Origin: Sulfurimonadaceae bacterium
GTDB taxonomy: Bacteria; Campylobacterota; Campylobacteria; Campylobacterales; Sulfurimonadaceae
NCBI GenBank assembly: GCA_028685945.1
Contig: JAQUCZ010000083.1
Span: 1 to 5,873, forward strand
Reading direction: 5' to 3'
DNA length: 5,873 nt
In this document: one piece after another, positions 1 through 5,873 of the stretch
How positions within the stretch are numbered: position 1 is the stretch's first letter
Layout: each line of letters opens with the position of its first letter
Notes under the pieces: model-generated
What the model was told of the DNA's origin: nothing
The model's database searches: none
What the model saw: only the letters and a program-made list of their open reading frames with translations
Position numbers and translations under genes: made by a program

Positions 1-440
1 CGCTTATCGGTGCGTTTATGTTCGGTAACTTCTTAAAAGAGAGCGGGGTTGTAAACCGTCTCTCCGATACGATGCAAAATGCGCTTATCAATATCGTAAC
101 GATCTTTTTGGGTCTGGCGGTAGGGTCTAAGCTTGCGGCGGATCAGTTCTTGGTAGCCAATACGCTTGCTATCTTACTCTTGGGTGTGATCGCATTCTCG
201 GTGGGAACCGCGGCAGGTGTTATCATGGCAAAAATCATGAACCTTTTCCCGGGGCACAAAGTGAATCCGTTGATCGGTTCGGCGGGTGTTTCAGCCGTAC
301 CGATGGCGGCACGCGTATCGAACAAAGTGGGTATGGAATACGATAAATCCAACATGCTGCTTATGCATGCCATGGGTCCAAACGTTGCGGGTGTTATCGG
401 TTCTGCAGTTGCAGCGGGGATACTTATCTCTATCTTTTAA
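1..440 (+). CDS. oadB: Sodium ion-translocating decarboxylase subunit beta (OadB/GcdB/MmdB family), C-terminal part, 5' truncated by window edge
   Basis: This is the C-terminal third of the integral membrane subunit that couples decarboxylation of a carboxybiotin intermediate to Na+ export across the inner membrane. The first whole codon is at position 3, and the frame runs LIGAFMFGNFLKESGVV and on to TAA at 438-440. Visible are hydrophobic segments at codons from about 81, 150 and 375, and the family signature NPLIGSAGVSAVPMAAR at 264-314. From memory of work on Klebsiella OadB, functionally important residues are Asn373, Gly377, Ser382 and Arg389. The Asn, Gly, Ser and Arg here have exactly that spacing (+4, +9, +16), so the Na+/H+ path looks intact. 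A conserved HAMGPNVAGVIGSA stretch near the C-terminus also fits. The alpha and gamma subunits would lie upstream, outside the window. The substrate (oxaloacetate, glutaconyl-CoA or methylmalonyl-CoA) cannot be told from beta alone; oxaloacetate is the likeliest for this lineage. Confidence 0.95.
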   Translation, partial: LIGAFMFGNFLKESGVVNRLSDTMQNALINIVTIFLGLAVGSKLAADQFLVANTLAILLLGVIAFSVGTAAGVIMAKIMNLFPGHKVNPLIGSAGVSAVPMAARVSNKVGMEYDKSNMLLMHAMGPNVAGVIGSAVAAGILISIF

Positions 441-463
441 CAAAGCGGCATCGTGCCGCTTTG
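441..463. terminator. Perfect 10-bp hairpin between convergent oadB and cheV, probable bidirectional terminator
   Basis: CAAAGCGGCA (441-450) and TGCCGCTTTG (454-463) are exact reverse complements around a 3-nt TCG loop, beginning one base after the oadB stop codon. The plus-strand downstream run is poor in T: CAAACTCC follows, with only a TTTT at 475-478. On the minus strand the hairpin is followed by TTAAAAG. It lies between convergent genes, 39 nt beyond the cheV stop, so it may end transcription from both sides. The weak T-tracts are the reason for moderate confidence. Confidence 0.6.
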
Positions 464-502
464 CAAACTCCTCCTTTTAGGGAGAGAGCTTAACTTCTTT
501 TT

Positions 503-1441
503 TTATTCTTCCATCATCGAGACGATGAGAGGAATAATATTATGGCTCTTCGTTTTGTCTATAAAACCGTTTGCCCCTAGCATCTCCGCTTCTCTTTTAT
601 TGTTGTCTCCCGTCATCGAGCTATTGACGATAATAGGTATGTTTCTTGTCTTTGGATTGGCACGGAGGGTTTGCACGACGGTGAATCCCGACATCTCAGG
701 CATCTCGATATCGGTGACGATGGCGGGAATTACGCTTGGGTCTTCCATTGCCAAAACGTAATCGACAAGCTTTTTGCCGTTTTCAAACATTCTCATCTTT
801 AGATTTGCTTTCTCAAAAAGCTGCATCAGCGCTTTTTGCGCGGTTTTGGAATCTTCGGCGATCAGCGTCGTTCCCGCTTTAAGTTTTTTGGGCATTTGAA
901 TATTTTTGAGTTCCGCCGTATCTTTGGCTACGTCGACCATAGCGCTTGGGATGGTATCTGCCAAAAGTTTTTCGTAATCGAGAATAAGACACAAACTGCC
1001 GTCTTCTAGGCGCGTATCGTTCATAACGACGCCGTTTTCGTTGAGTCTGTAGCTCTCGGGTGCGTGGATCTCGTTCCAGTTTTTCTTGATAACGCGGTAT
1101 GCCGACATGATACGAAGCCCGATGATAACGCCGTTAAAGTCACAGATAAGGATATTGGATGCTTTTTTTTCTTCTCTGCTGAGAGTTACGCCAAGCCATG
1201 CAGGGAGGTTTAAGATAGGAATCTGCATCCCGCGCAGGATTATCGTTCCTTCTAAAAGTCTGTGCGCCGAGGGTATCTCCGTGAGGTAATGGTTTTTCGA
1301 TTCGACCACCTCTCTGGTTTTAAAAACGTTAATAGCATAATAAGCCGAATCGGCTTGGTTGCTGATTCTAAAAACCAAGAGCTGAAGCTCGTTGTTTTTG
1401 GCAAGATTCGTCGCTGCATCTACTTTATCTAAAACAGACAT
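503..1441 (-). CDS. cheV: Chemotaxis protein CheV (CheW-like domain plus response-regulator receiver domain)
   Basis: This 312-aa protein is a coupling protein that links chemoreceptors to the CheA kinase in the cytoplasm and is tuned by phosphorylation of its receiver domain. Residues about 18-160 form the CheW-like domain (for example YYAINVFKTREVVE, then IILRGMQIPILNLPAWLG). Residues about 190-310 form the receiver: acidic pair E196-D197, phospho-acceptor D244 in VTDIEMPEMSG, switch Ser S274 (Thr87 of CheY), and conserved K296 in GFIDKTK. The usual Pro after that Lys is Thr. Length and domain order are normal for CheV. I chose ATG at 1441 because AAAGGG lies 5 nt upstream of it on the minus strand. 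An in-frame GTG at 1447 would abut that Shine-Dalgarno with no spacer. The stop is TAA at 503-505. It is a single gene, with no other chemotaxis genes adjacent. Several CheV paralogues are common in Campylobacterota, so which one this is cannot be told. Confidence 0.95.
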   Translation of the reverse strand: MSVLDKVDAATNLAKNNELQLLVFRISNQADSAYYAINVFKTREVVESKNHYLTEIPSAHRLLEGTIILRGMQIPILNLPAWLGVTLSREEKKASNILICDFNGVIIGLRIMSAYRVIKKNWNEIHAPESYRLNENGVVMNDTRLEDGSLCLILDYEKLLADTIPSAMVDVAKDTAELKNIQMPKKLKAGTTLIAEDSKTAQKALMQLFEKANLKMRMFENGKKLVDYVLAMEDPSVIPAIVTDIEMPEMSGFTVVQTLRANPKTRNIPIIVNSSMTGDNNKREAEMLGANGFIDKTKSHNIIPLIVSMMEE

Positions 1442-1487
1442 GACCACCCTTTTTTTCTAAGTGTAAAATATCCCAATGTTATCCTAA

Positions 1488-1516
1488 ATAATATGAAAGT
1501 ATGCTTGAAAGTTAAT
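1488..1516 (-). promoter_or_regulatory. Weak candidate promoter for cheV
   Basis: Reading the minus strand, TATTAT (1488-1493) could serve as a -10 box. It lies 17 nt from a poor -35 hexamer, ATTAAC (1511-1516). The -10 matches the consensus in five of six positions and the -35 in only two, though -35 boxes are often poorly conserved in Campylobacterota. I saw no sigma54 or sigma28 type element in the intergenic region. Treat as a position guess. Confidence 0.3.
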
Positions 1517-1532
1517 CTTCAAATGGTAAAAT
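1505..1532 (+). promoter_or_regulatory. Sigma70-type promoter with extended -10 for the four-gene operon
   Basis: TTGAAA (1505-1510) and TAAAAT (1527-1532) are separated by 16 nt, and a TG at 1524-1525 gives an extended -10 (TGGTAAAAT). Each hexamer matches the consensus in five of six positions. Transcription would begin near 1539, leaving about 20 nt of leader before the ATG at 1559. The leader contains the strong Shine-Dalgarno AAAGGGG (1546-1552), 6 nt before the start codon. It is the only clear promoter seen for the genes from 1559 to the right edge. Confidence 0.65.
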
Positions 1533-1558
1533 GGCGAGAGTTTATAAAGGGGTTTTGA

Positions 1559-2356
1559 ATGAAAATATTGCTTGTGTTGGCATGTGTTTCCTCTTTGCTG
1601 TTTTCGAAGGTTTACTACGCAAAACTCGAGCCGTACGAATTGCGTGATATATCCGCAAACGTATCGGGGCTTGTGACGTTTATCGACGAGGAGCGTTTGG
1701 GGAAGAAGCTCTTGGATAAGCCTTACCTTTTGATCGATAGCGAACTTGATGCCAAAGAGCTGCAGAGCGTCGAAGCTAAAATAGGCTATCTGAAAAACGT
1801 ATTGGAGGCAAACGATAAGATACTCCGAAATCTTGCACTCTCTTTGGAAAAAAAACGGGAGAACTACAAACGTATCGAAGGGCTTAAAATAAAATCGACG
1901 CTGGAGAAAGACAGAGAGTTTCACGATCTCGTTACAAGCGAAAACCAATACCTCTCAACCCAAAAAGAGATAGAAAACCTCAAAGTGCAGATCAGCGACT
2001 TGAAATTGCGCGCGAGCGTTTTAAAACGCAGTATCGCCGATAAAACGTTTATTGCCGAGGGGTTTGTGCTCTATAGTTTAGAGGTACGCCCCGGGCAGGT
2101 GGTTCCCATGGCGGCAAACGTCGCTAAAATCGCCGATACCTCCAAGGGCAAGCTCGTGATCTATCTTGATCCCGAGGATATCGAAGGGATAGAGACAAAG
2201 AGGGTCTATCTCGACGGAGTCAAAACTTCCTATAAAGTGGAGCGTCTTTTGAAAATCGCCGATAGCAAAAATATCTCCAAATACAGAGCGGAGATTTTGG
2301 TAAAAGCGCCAGAACTTTTTTCAAAACTTTTAAAAGTGGAGCTACGGGATGAATAA
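1559..2356 (+). CDS. Periplasmic adaptor (membrane fusion protein, HlyD/RND type), short form
   Basis: This 265-aa protein has the layout of the periplasmic adaptor subunit of a tripartite efflux or secretion system. A hydrophobic N-terminus (residues 3-15) acts as a Sec signal or an uncleaved anchor. Residues about 29-62 look like the first half of a lipoyl-like domain (ELRDISANVSGLVTFI). Residues about 63-155 are a charged, heptad-like region consistent with the alpha-helical coiled-coil hairpin. Residues about 158-192 look like the second lipoyl half (AEGFVLYSLEVRPGQVVPMA), and 196-263 could be the beta-barrel. It is shorter than typical adaptors (350-450 aa) and seems to lack the C-terminal membrane-proximal domain. 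The start is supported by AAAGGGG six nt upstream. The gene ends 8 bp inside the next one. A TolC-like gene begins at 5223 in the same run and is a plausible partner; no pump is in the window. Family call is moderately firm, substrate unknown. Confidence 0.75.
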   Translation: MKILLVLACVSSLLFSKVYYAKLEPYELRDISANVSGLVTFIDEERLGKKLLDKPYLLIDSELDAKELQSVEAKIGYLKNVLEANDKILRNLALSLEKKRENYKRIEGLKIKSTLEKDREFHDLVTSENQYLSTQKEIENLKVQISDLKLRASVLKRSIADKTFIAEGFVLYSLEVRPGQVVPMAANVAKIADTSKGKLVIYLDPEDIEGIETKRVYLDGVKTSYKVERLLKIADSKNISKYRAEILVKAPELFSKLLKVELRDE

Positions 2357-4085
2357 AACCACGGCATGTCCGCTGGACTGCTACGATGCGTGCGGCATAC
2401 GCTACGAAGAGGGAAAAATCAAGCCTATAACAGAGGGGTTTACCCAAGGTTTTTTATGTGCACATATGAACCGTTTTGAAGAGCATGAGAGGATTCTGCA
2501 ACCCCGTTATAAGGGGGATGCGATTGATTTGGGTACGGCACTCAAGAAGCTTAAAGAGATTTTTGCAAACACCCCAAAAAACGAGATATTGCACTACCGA
2601 GGCAACGGAAATTTTGCTCTTATGCAAGAGGTGAGCGACCATTTTTTTGCCTCCTATGGTGCTACTTTGACCGAAGGAAGTTTGTGCGACGGCGCAGGGC
2701 ATGTAGGGATACTAGAGGGGCGCGGCAGTAATAGGCTGCATATGCCGCTAGAGGAGATTGCCAAGGCGGAGACGGTTGTTTTGTGGGGGCGTAACCCCCA
2801 TGCCACGTCGAGCCATCTTTTGCCTCTTTTAGAGGGAAAAAAGCTGATCGTGATCGACCCTATAAAAACCAAAGCGGCAAAAAAAGCGGATTTGCATATT
2901 CAAATCAAACCCCACGGCGATCTGCACCTTGCGATGCTTTTAAGCCGTTTTTTGCATATAGAAAACGGATGTGATACGGAGTTTTTGGAAAAATACGCAC
3001 CCGAATACGAAGAGTTTTACGAACTCACCCAAACGATCCGCATAAAAGCGACGTTGGAGCAGATCGACGTTAGTTTGGGGCAGATAGGCTCTTTTTTAGA
3101 GCTTGTCCGCTCTAAAAAGACGGCGATTGTTTGCGGCGTAGGTATTCAAAAATACAAAGACGGCGCGGATATTATGCGCTCCATAGACGCTTTTGCCGCA
3201 ATGCTCGGGCTTTTTGGCAAAGAGGGGTGCGGCGTTGCGTATTTGGCAGATTCAAAAGAGGGGATACTCTCCCCTTTTTATACAAAATCTGCTAAAGTTT
3301 CAAAAGTAAATACCGAGTTTGCAAAATTTAAAACACTCTTTATCCAAGGTGCGAATCCTTTGGCGCAAATGCCCGATAGCAAAAGGGTCATCGAATCGAT
3401 GCAGAGGGTAGAAAACGTGATCTATTTCGGGCTTTACGAGAACGAAACGAGCCAAAGATCCGATCTTGTGATTCCCGCCAAAACTTTTTTGGCTAAAAAC
3501 GATATTCGCGCTTCGTATGCGTGCGACGTACTTCACCCCATGCCGAAGCAGCGCGAAGAGGCAGAGGGGATCAGCGAGTACGAGTTGAGCGCCTTTTTGT
3601 GCGAAGCGTTCGGGATCGAGATCAAAAGCGAAGCGGCGTATTTGGAACATTTTAAAAACCACGGGGTACAAAAACTCGACGGTCTATGGCATGTGGAGAA
3701 AAAGATGCCCAAAGAGTTTGAGGGGTTCGATACCGACGACGGGACGTTTGTTTTTTTAGACGAGATCGAGAGCGACTTCGATATGGAGGAGAAACTCTTT
3801 CTCCTTACCCCCAAAAGCCCGAAGAGCCTTAACTCGATGTTTAGGCGCGAGGCGTGTGTGTATGTAAACGGCAAACTTGGATTGAACGAGGGTGAAGAGG
3901 TACTTATCTCTTCGCAAAGCGGGAGCGTAAAGCTCAGGGTAAAACTAGACGACGACGTAAGGGAGGACTGTGTGCTGATTTACAGCGGCACGCGCGGTGT
4001 CAATTACCTTACCTCTTCCAAACACGCCTATGGCGGGAAATTTGCAATTTATCAAGAGAATAAAGTAGAGGTACAAAAAATATGA
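2349..4085 (+). CDS. Molybdopterin (bis-MGD) oxidoreductase, compact cytoplasmic member of the DMSO-reductase superfamily
   Basis: This 578-aa protein resembles catalytic subunits that bind molybdopterin guanine dinucleotide and one [4Fe-4S] cluster. The N-terminus has Cys7, Cys11, Cys15 and Cys37 (CPLDCYDACG then GFLC), a C-x3-C-x3-C-x21-C cluster site. Cys113 in GSLCDGAGH sits where the family carries its Mo ligand, and is my candidate for it. Cofactor-binding stretches follow: VVLWGRNP (143-150), LIVIDP (166-171) with KPHGD (187-191) in place of the usual PGTD-like turn, QGANPLAQMPD (333-343) and SDLVIPAKTFLAKND (371-385). The C-terminal dinucleotide-binding domain spans about 483-575, with LLTPKSPKSLNSMF. 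No twin-arginine or Sec signal is present, so it should act in the cytoplasm. It is shorter than most relatives (about 650-800 aa), with no obvious frameshift. The start ATG overlaps the adaptor by 8 bp and has GTGGAG 7 nt upstream. No electron-transfer or membrane subunit is adjacent. Substrate unknown. Confidence 0.88.
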   Translation: MNKTTACPLDCYDACGIRYEEGKIKPITEGFTQGFLCAHMNRFEEHERILQPRYKGDAIDLGTALKKLKEIFANTPKNEILHYRGNGNFALMQEVSDHFFASYGATLTEGSLCDGAGHVGILEGRGSNRLHMPLEEIAKAETVVLWGRNPHATSSHLLPLLEGKKLIVIDPIKTKAAKKADLHIQIKPHGDLHLAMLLSRFLHIENGCDTEFLEKYAPEYEEFYELTQTIRIKATLEQIDVSLGQIGSFLELVRSKKTAIVCGVGIQKYKDGADIMRSIDAFAAMLGLFGKEGCGVAYLADSKEGILSPFYTKSAKVSKVNTEFAKFKTLFIQGANPLAQMPDSKRVIESMQRVENVIYFGLYENETSQRSDLVIPAKTFLAKNDIRASYACDVLHPMPKQREEAEGISEYELSAFLCEAFGIEIKSEAAYLEHFKNHGVQKLDGLWHVEKKMPKEFEGFDTDDGTFVFLDEIESDFDMEEKLFLLTPKSPKSLNSMFRREACVYVNGKLGLNEGEEVLISSQSGSVKLRVKLDDDVREDCVLIYSGTRGVNYLTSSKHAYGGKFAIYQENKVEVQKI

Positions 4086-5266
4086 GTAACACAAAAGAGT
4101 TAGATACAGGGTATGTTCTTCCGACCTACGCACGCGCCGACGTCGAGTTTGTAAGCGGCGAAAATGCGCGCCTCGTCGATGCAAACGGAAAAAAATATAT
4201 CGATTTTACGTCGGGGATCGCGGTGTGCAGCGTAGGACATGCCAACAAACGCGTTAACGAAGCGATCTGCAACCAAATAGCAAAACTTACTCACATCTCC
4301 AATCTTTACTACACCGCGCCTCAAGCGCGTGCAGCGGAGAAGATTGTACGCCTTAGCGGCTACGATATGAAATGTTTTTTCGGCAACAGCGGTGCGGAGG
4401 CAAACGAAGGTGCGATCAAAATCGCGCGCAAGTTCGGCGAAAAAGAGGGGAGTGTGAAACGTTACAAGATCATCACGCTTGAGCACTCGTTCCACGGAAG
4501 AACCATCACAACCGTAAAAGCGACGGGGCAGGAGTCGATGCACAACTATTTCGGGCCTTTCCCCGACGGGTTCGTGTATGCCGATTCTATCGCGCAGATC
4601 CCTTCGCTTTTGGACGACCATACATGTGCGGTGCTTATCGAGCTTGTACAAGGGGAGGGCGGGGTGCAGCCGCTAGATAAAAAAGCGGTGCAAGAGCTTG
4701 CAAAACTTTTAAAAGAGAAAAACATCCTTTTGATGGTAGACGAAGTGCAAACGGGAATCTACCGCACGGGTGCGTTTTTGGCTTCGAATCTTTTTGAGAT
4801 CGAACCCGACGTTATCACTTTGGCAAAAGGTTTGGGAGGGGGCGTGCCGATAGGTGCGGTGATGACAAGCAAAAAAGACATTTTCAATGCGGGAGACCAC
4901 GGTTCGACGTTCGGAGGCAACTGTTTGAGTGCGACTGCGGCATGCGAAGTGCTCGATATTTTGGAAGAGATGGATACAAAAGGGGAGCTGCAAGCAAATA
5001 TTGCCTATTTCGAAGCGGAATTAGAGAAATTCTACGAAGCACATCGCGATGTTTTCACCTCCAAAGTGGGAATAGGGATGATGTGCAGGCTTCGCGTCAA
5101 AGACGGCGATACTTTGGCAAAGATCATCAACAAAGCAAGAGAAGAGGGTGTTATGGTGCTCAAAGCGGGGCGCAATACCCTACGCCTTTTACCTGCACTG
5201 ACAATCACGAAAGAGGAAGTAGATGAAGGTTTCACGGCTCTCAATCGCGCTCTCTCTTCTTTGTAG
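4082..5266 (+). CDS. argD: Acetylornithine aminotransferase (class III PLP aminotransferase)
   Basis: This 394-aa enzyme transfers the amino group of glutamate to N-acetylglutamate semialdehyde to make N-acetylornithine in arginine biosynthesis. In many bacteria the same enzyme also serves as succinyl-diaminopimelate aminotransferase for lysine and peptidoglycan. It is full length and cytoplasmic. Landmarks are NSGAEANE (102-109) for phosphate binding, SFHGRT (136-141) stacking on the cofactor, the aspartate in MVDEVQTG (218-225), the PLP lysine K249 in TLAKGLGGGVPIGA, and HGSTFGGN (273-280). R368 in NTLRLLPALTI is the usual carboxylate-binding arginine. ATG overlaps the upstream stop as ATGA, a 4-bp overlap, with GTAGAGG ten nt upstream, so translational coupling is likely. 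Its 3' end overlaps the next gene by 44 bp. Class III relatives such as GABA or ornithine aminotransferases are possible, but length and motifs favour ArgD. Confidence 0.93.
   Translation: MSNTKELDTGYVLPTYARADVEFVSGENARLVDANGKKYIDFTSGIAVCSVGHANKRVNEAICNQIAKLTHISNLYYTAPQARAAEKIVRLSGYDMKCFFGNSGAEANEGAIKIARKFGEKEGSVKRYKIITLEHSFHGRTITTVKATGQESMHNYFGPFPDGFVYADSIAQIPSLLDDHTCAVLIELVQGEGGVQPLDKKAVQELAKLLKEKNILLMVDEVQTGIYRTGAFLASNLFEIEPDVITLAKGLGGGVPIGAVMTSKKDIFNAGDHGSTFGGNCLSATAACEVLDILEEMDTKGELQANIAYFEAELEKFYEAHRDVFTSKVGIGMMCRLRVKDGDTLAKIINKAREEGVMVLKAGRNTLRLLPALTITKEEVDEGFTALNRALSSL
5213..5217 (+). promoter_or_regulatory. Ribosome binding site inside argD that sets the TolC-like start
   Basis: GAGGA lies within the argD coding sequence, 5 nt before the ATG at 5223. 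It decides the start of the exported protein, because translation from here gives a complete signal peptide. Ribosomes finishing argD at 5266 would have to step back about 44 nt, so independent initiation at this site is likely rather than simple stop-start coupling. Confidence 0.6.
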
Positions 5267-5873
5267 TCTGGCTTTCGCGACACAAGACACTAACGGCTCG
5301 CTTGAGGGGTATATCTCCGCAAACAAGCAGGAGTATTTTCGTCTTGAGGCAGAAAAAGTCGAATCAAGCAGCGATATGCTGCGCGATTCGTGGATTTCGC
5401 CGATTATGTTGCAATACTCCCACGGCGTAAGCGAAGCCTACGACAATAAATCGACGACGAAAAAAACCTCTATCAGTATCGATCAGCCCATCTTTCAAAG
5501 CGGCGGTATCTATTTCGGGATTAAGTTTGCCGAAGCTTCACGTGCTTACGGGGAATATTCGCTAGAGAGCGCCAAGCGCAAACTTATCAAAGACGCGATT
5601 GCCCTTTTGATGCAGGTGCGCCAAAGCGATCTGAAAATAGAAAAACAAAACCTTCTTATACAAAATGCCGCGATTAATCTCGAGTTTAAACAAGAGCAGT
5701 ATCTCAGCGGGCAGCTTGATTCTACTTTTTTGGACGATGCGATCGTGGAGCGAAACTCTGCAAAACAGATACTTATCGACATCGAGGCTGCCAAACAAAG
5801 GCTTTTATCGCAGCTTCGCGTTATCAGCGACGTTGCCTACGAGAGCGTAGCGCTCCCCCGTTTGGAGCTGCTA
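5223..5873 (+). CDS. TolC-family outer-membrane efflux protein, N-terminal part, 3' truncated by window edge
   Basis: An open frame of 217 codons runs from ATG at 5223 to the window end with no stop. The N-terminus is a clear Sec signal, MKVSRLSIALSLLCSLAFA, with likely cleavage after AFA at residue 19, so the product is exported. The mature part shows the start of an outer-membrane efflux channel: SPIMLQYSHGVSEA and SISIDQPIFQSGGIYFGI (a beta-strand-like stretch with the family's QPIF..GG pattern). About 90 residues of helical, Gln/Lys/Glu-rich sequence follow, including FKQEQYLSGQLDSTFLDDA, which fits the TolC helical barrel. The start lies inside argD in another frame, giving a 44-bp overlap; GAGGA at 5213-5217, five nt upstream, supports it. 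Homotrimeric channels of this family dock onto adaptors like the one encoded at 1559-2356. Roughly half of a typical protein is present. Confidence 0.85.
   Translation, partial: MKVSRLSIALSLLCSLAFATQDTNGSLEGYISANKQEYFRLEAEKVESSSDMLRDSWISPIMLQYSHGVSEAYDNKSTTKKTSISIDQPIFQSGGIYFGIKFAEASRAYGEYSLESAKRKLIKDAIALLMQVRQSDLKIEKQNLLIQNAAINLEFKQEQYLSGQLDSTFLDDAIVERNSAKQILIDIEAAKQRLLSQLRVISDVAYESVALPRLELL

Noticed and set aside
468..486. Second small hairpin (CTCC / GGAG around TTTTAG) after the oadB terminator
   Set aside because: The stem is only four base pairs and no T-run follows on the plus strand, so it is not credible as a terminator by itself.
1442..1447. GTG start for cheV two codons upstream of the chosen ATG
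   Set aside because: The AAAGGG Shine-Dalgarno touches the GTG with no spacer, while it sits at a normal distance from the ATG at 1441.
1559..1585. Lipoprotein signal ending at Cys9 of the adaptor (VLAC)
   Set aside because: Only eight residues precede the Cys and Leu at -2 is atypical, so the hydrophobic stretch that continues past it fits a Sec signal or anchor better.
1484..1948. Open minus-strand frame of about 150 codons facing cheV
   Set aside because: It lies antisense to the adaptor gene and across its promoter, has a low-complexity Phe/Cys/Gln-rich translation, no recognisable motif, and would end inside the cheV promoter region.
2349..2472. Twin-arginine signal on the molybdoenzyme
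   Set aside because: The Fe-S cysteines begin at residue 7, and no RR motif or hydrophobic stretch precedes them.
4100..4651. Open minus-strand frame of about 180 codons
   Set aside because: It is wholly antisense to argD, whose frame carries all the catalytic motifs. Its Arg/Val/Cys-rich translation looks like a shadow.
1..5873. CRISPR arrays, insertion sequences, tRNA/rRNA genes, riboswitches
   Set aside because: No regularly spaced repeats, terminal inverted repeats, transposase motifs or structured RNA signatures were seen, and coding genes leave only two gaps (441-502 and 1442-1558).

Overview
The window looks like an ordinary chromosomal segment of a Campylobacterota (epsilonproteobacterial) bacterium, most likely a free-living sulfur or hydrogen oxidiser of the Sulfurimonas/Sulfuricurvum type. 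The grounds are tightly packed genes, mid-40s GC by eye, many AAA/AAG lysine and TTT phenylalanine codons, a CheV chemotaxis protein, and a sodium-pump decarboxylase beta subunit. The lineage is inferred from style and gene content, not from any database match.

Layout. (1) Positions 1-440, plus strand: the last 145 or so codons of the beta (membrane, Na+-translocating) subunit of an oxaloacetate-decarboxylase-type sodium pump, closed by a perfect 10-bp hairpin. (2) Positions 503-1441, minus strand: a complete cheV (CheW-like domain plus receiver domain), convergent with the decarboxylase gene. (3) Positions 1442-1558: a short divergent intergenic region with a good sigma70-type promoter facing right and a weaker candidate facing left. 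(4) Positions 1559 to the right edge, plus strand: one tight run of four genes. They are a short periplasmic adaptor (HlyD/RND-type membrane fusion protein), a compact cytoplasmic-looking molybdopterin oxidoreductase, argD (acetylornithine aminotransferase), and the start of a TolC-family outer-membrane efflux protein that runs off the window.

The four right-hand genes overlap each other by 8, 4 and 44 bp, so they are very probably co-transcribed and partly translationally coupled. Two parts of an envelope export machine, the adaptor and the TolC-like channel, therefore sit on either side of two cytoplasmic enzymes, one of them for arginine (possibly also lysine) biosynthesis. No inner-membrane pump is seen here; it may lie downstream. 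Whether the arrangement is functional or only a fused housekeeping operon cannot be decided from this sequence.

I see no mobile element, CRISPR array, tRNA, rRNA or obvious horizontally acquired island. I do not see convincing evidence for an undescribed system. The least explained items are the orphan molybdoenzyme and the split efflux genes around it.
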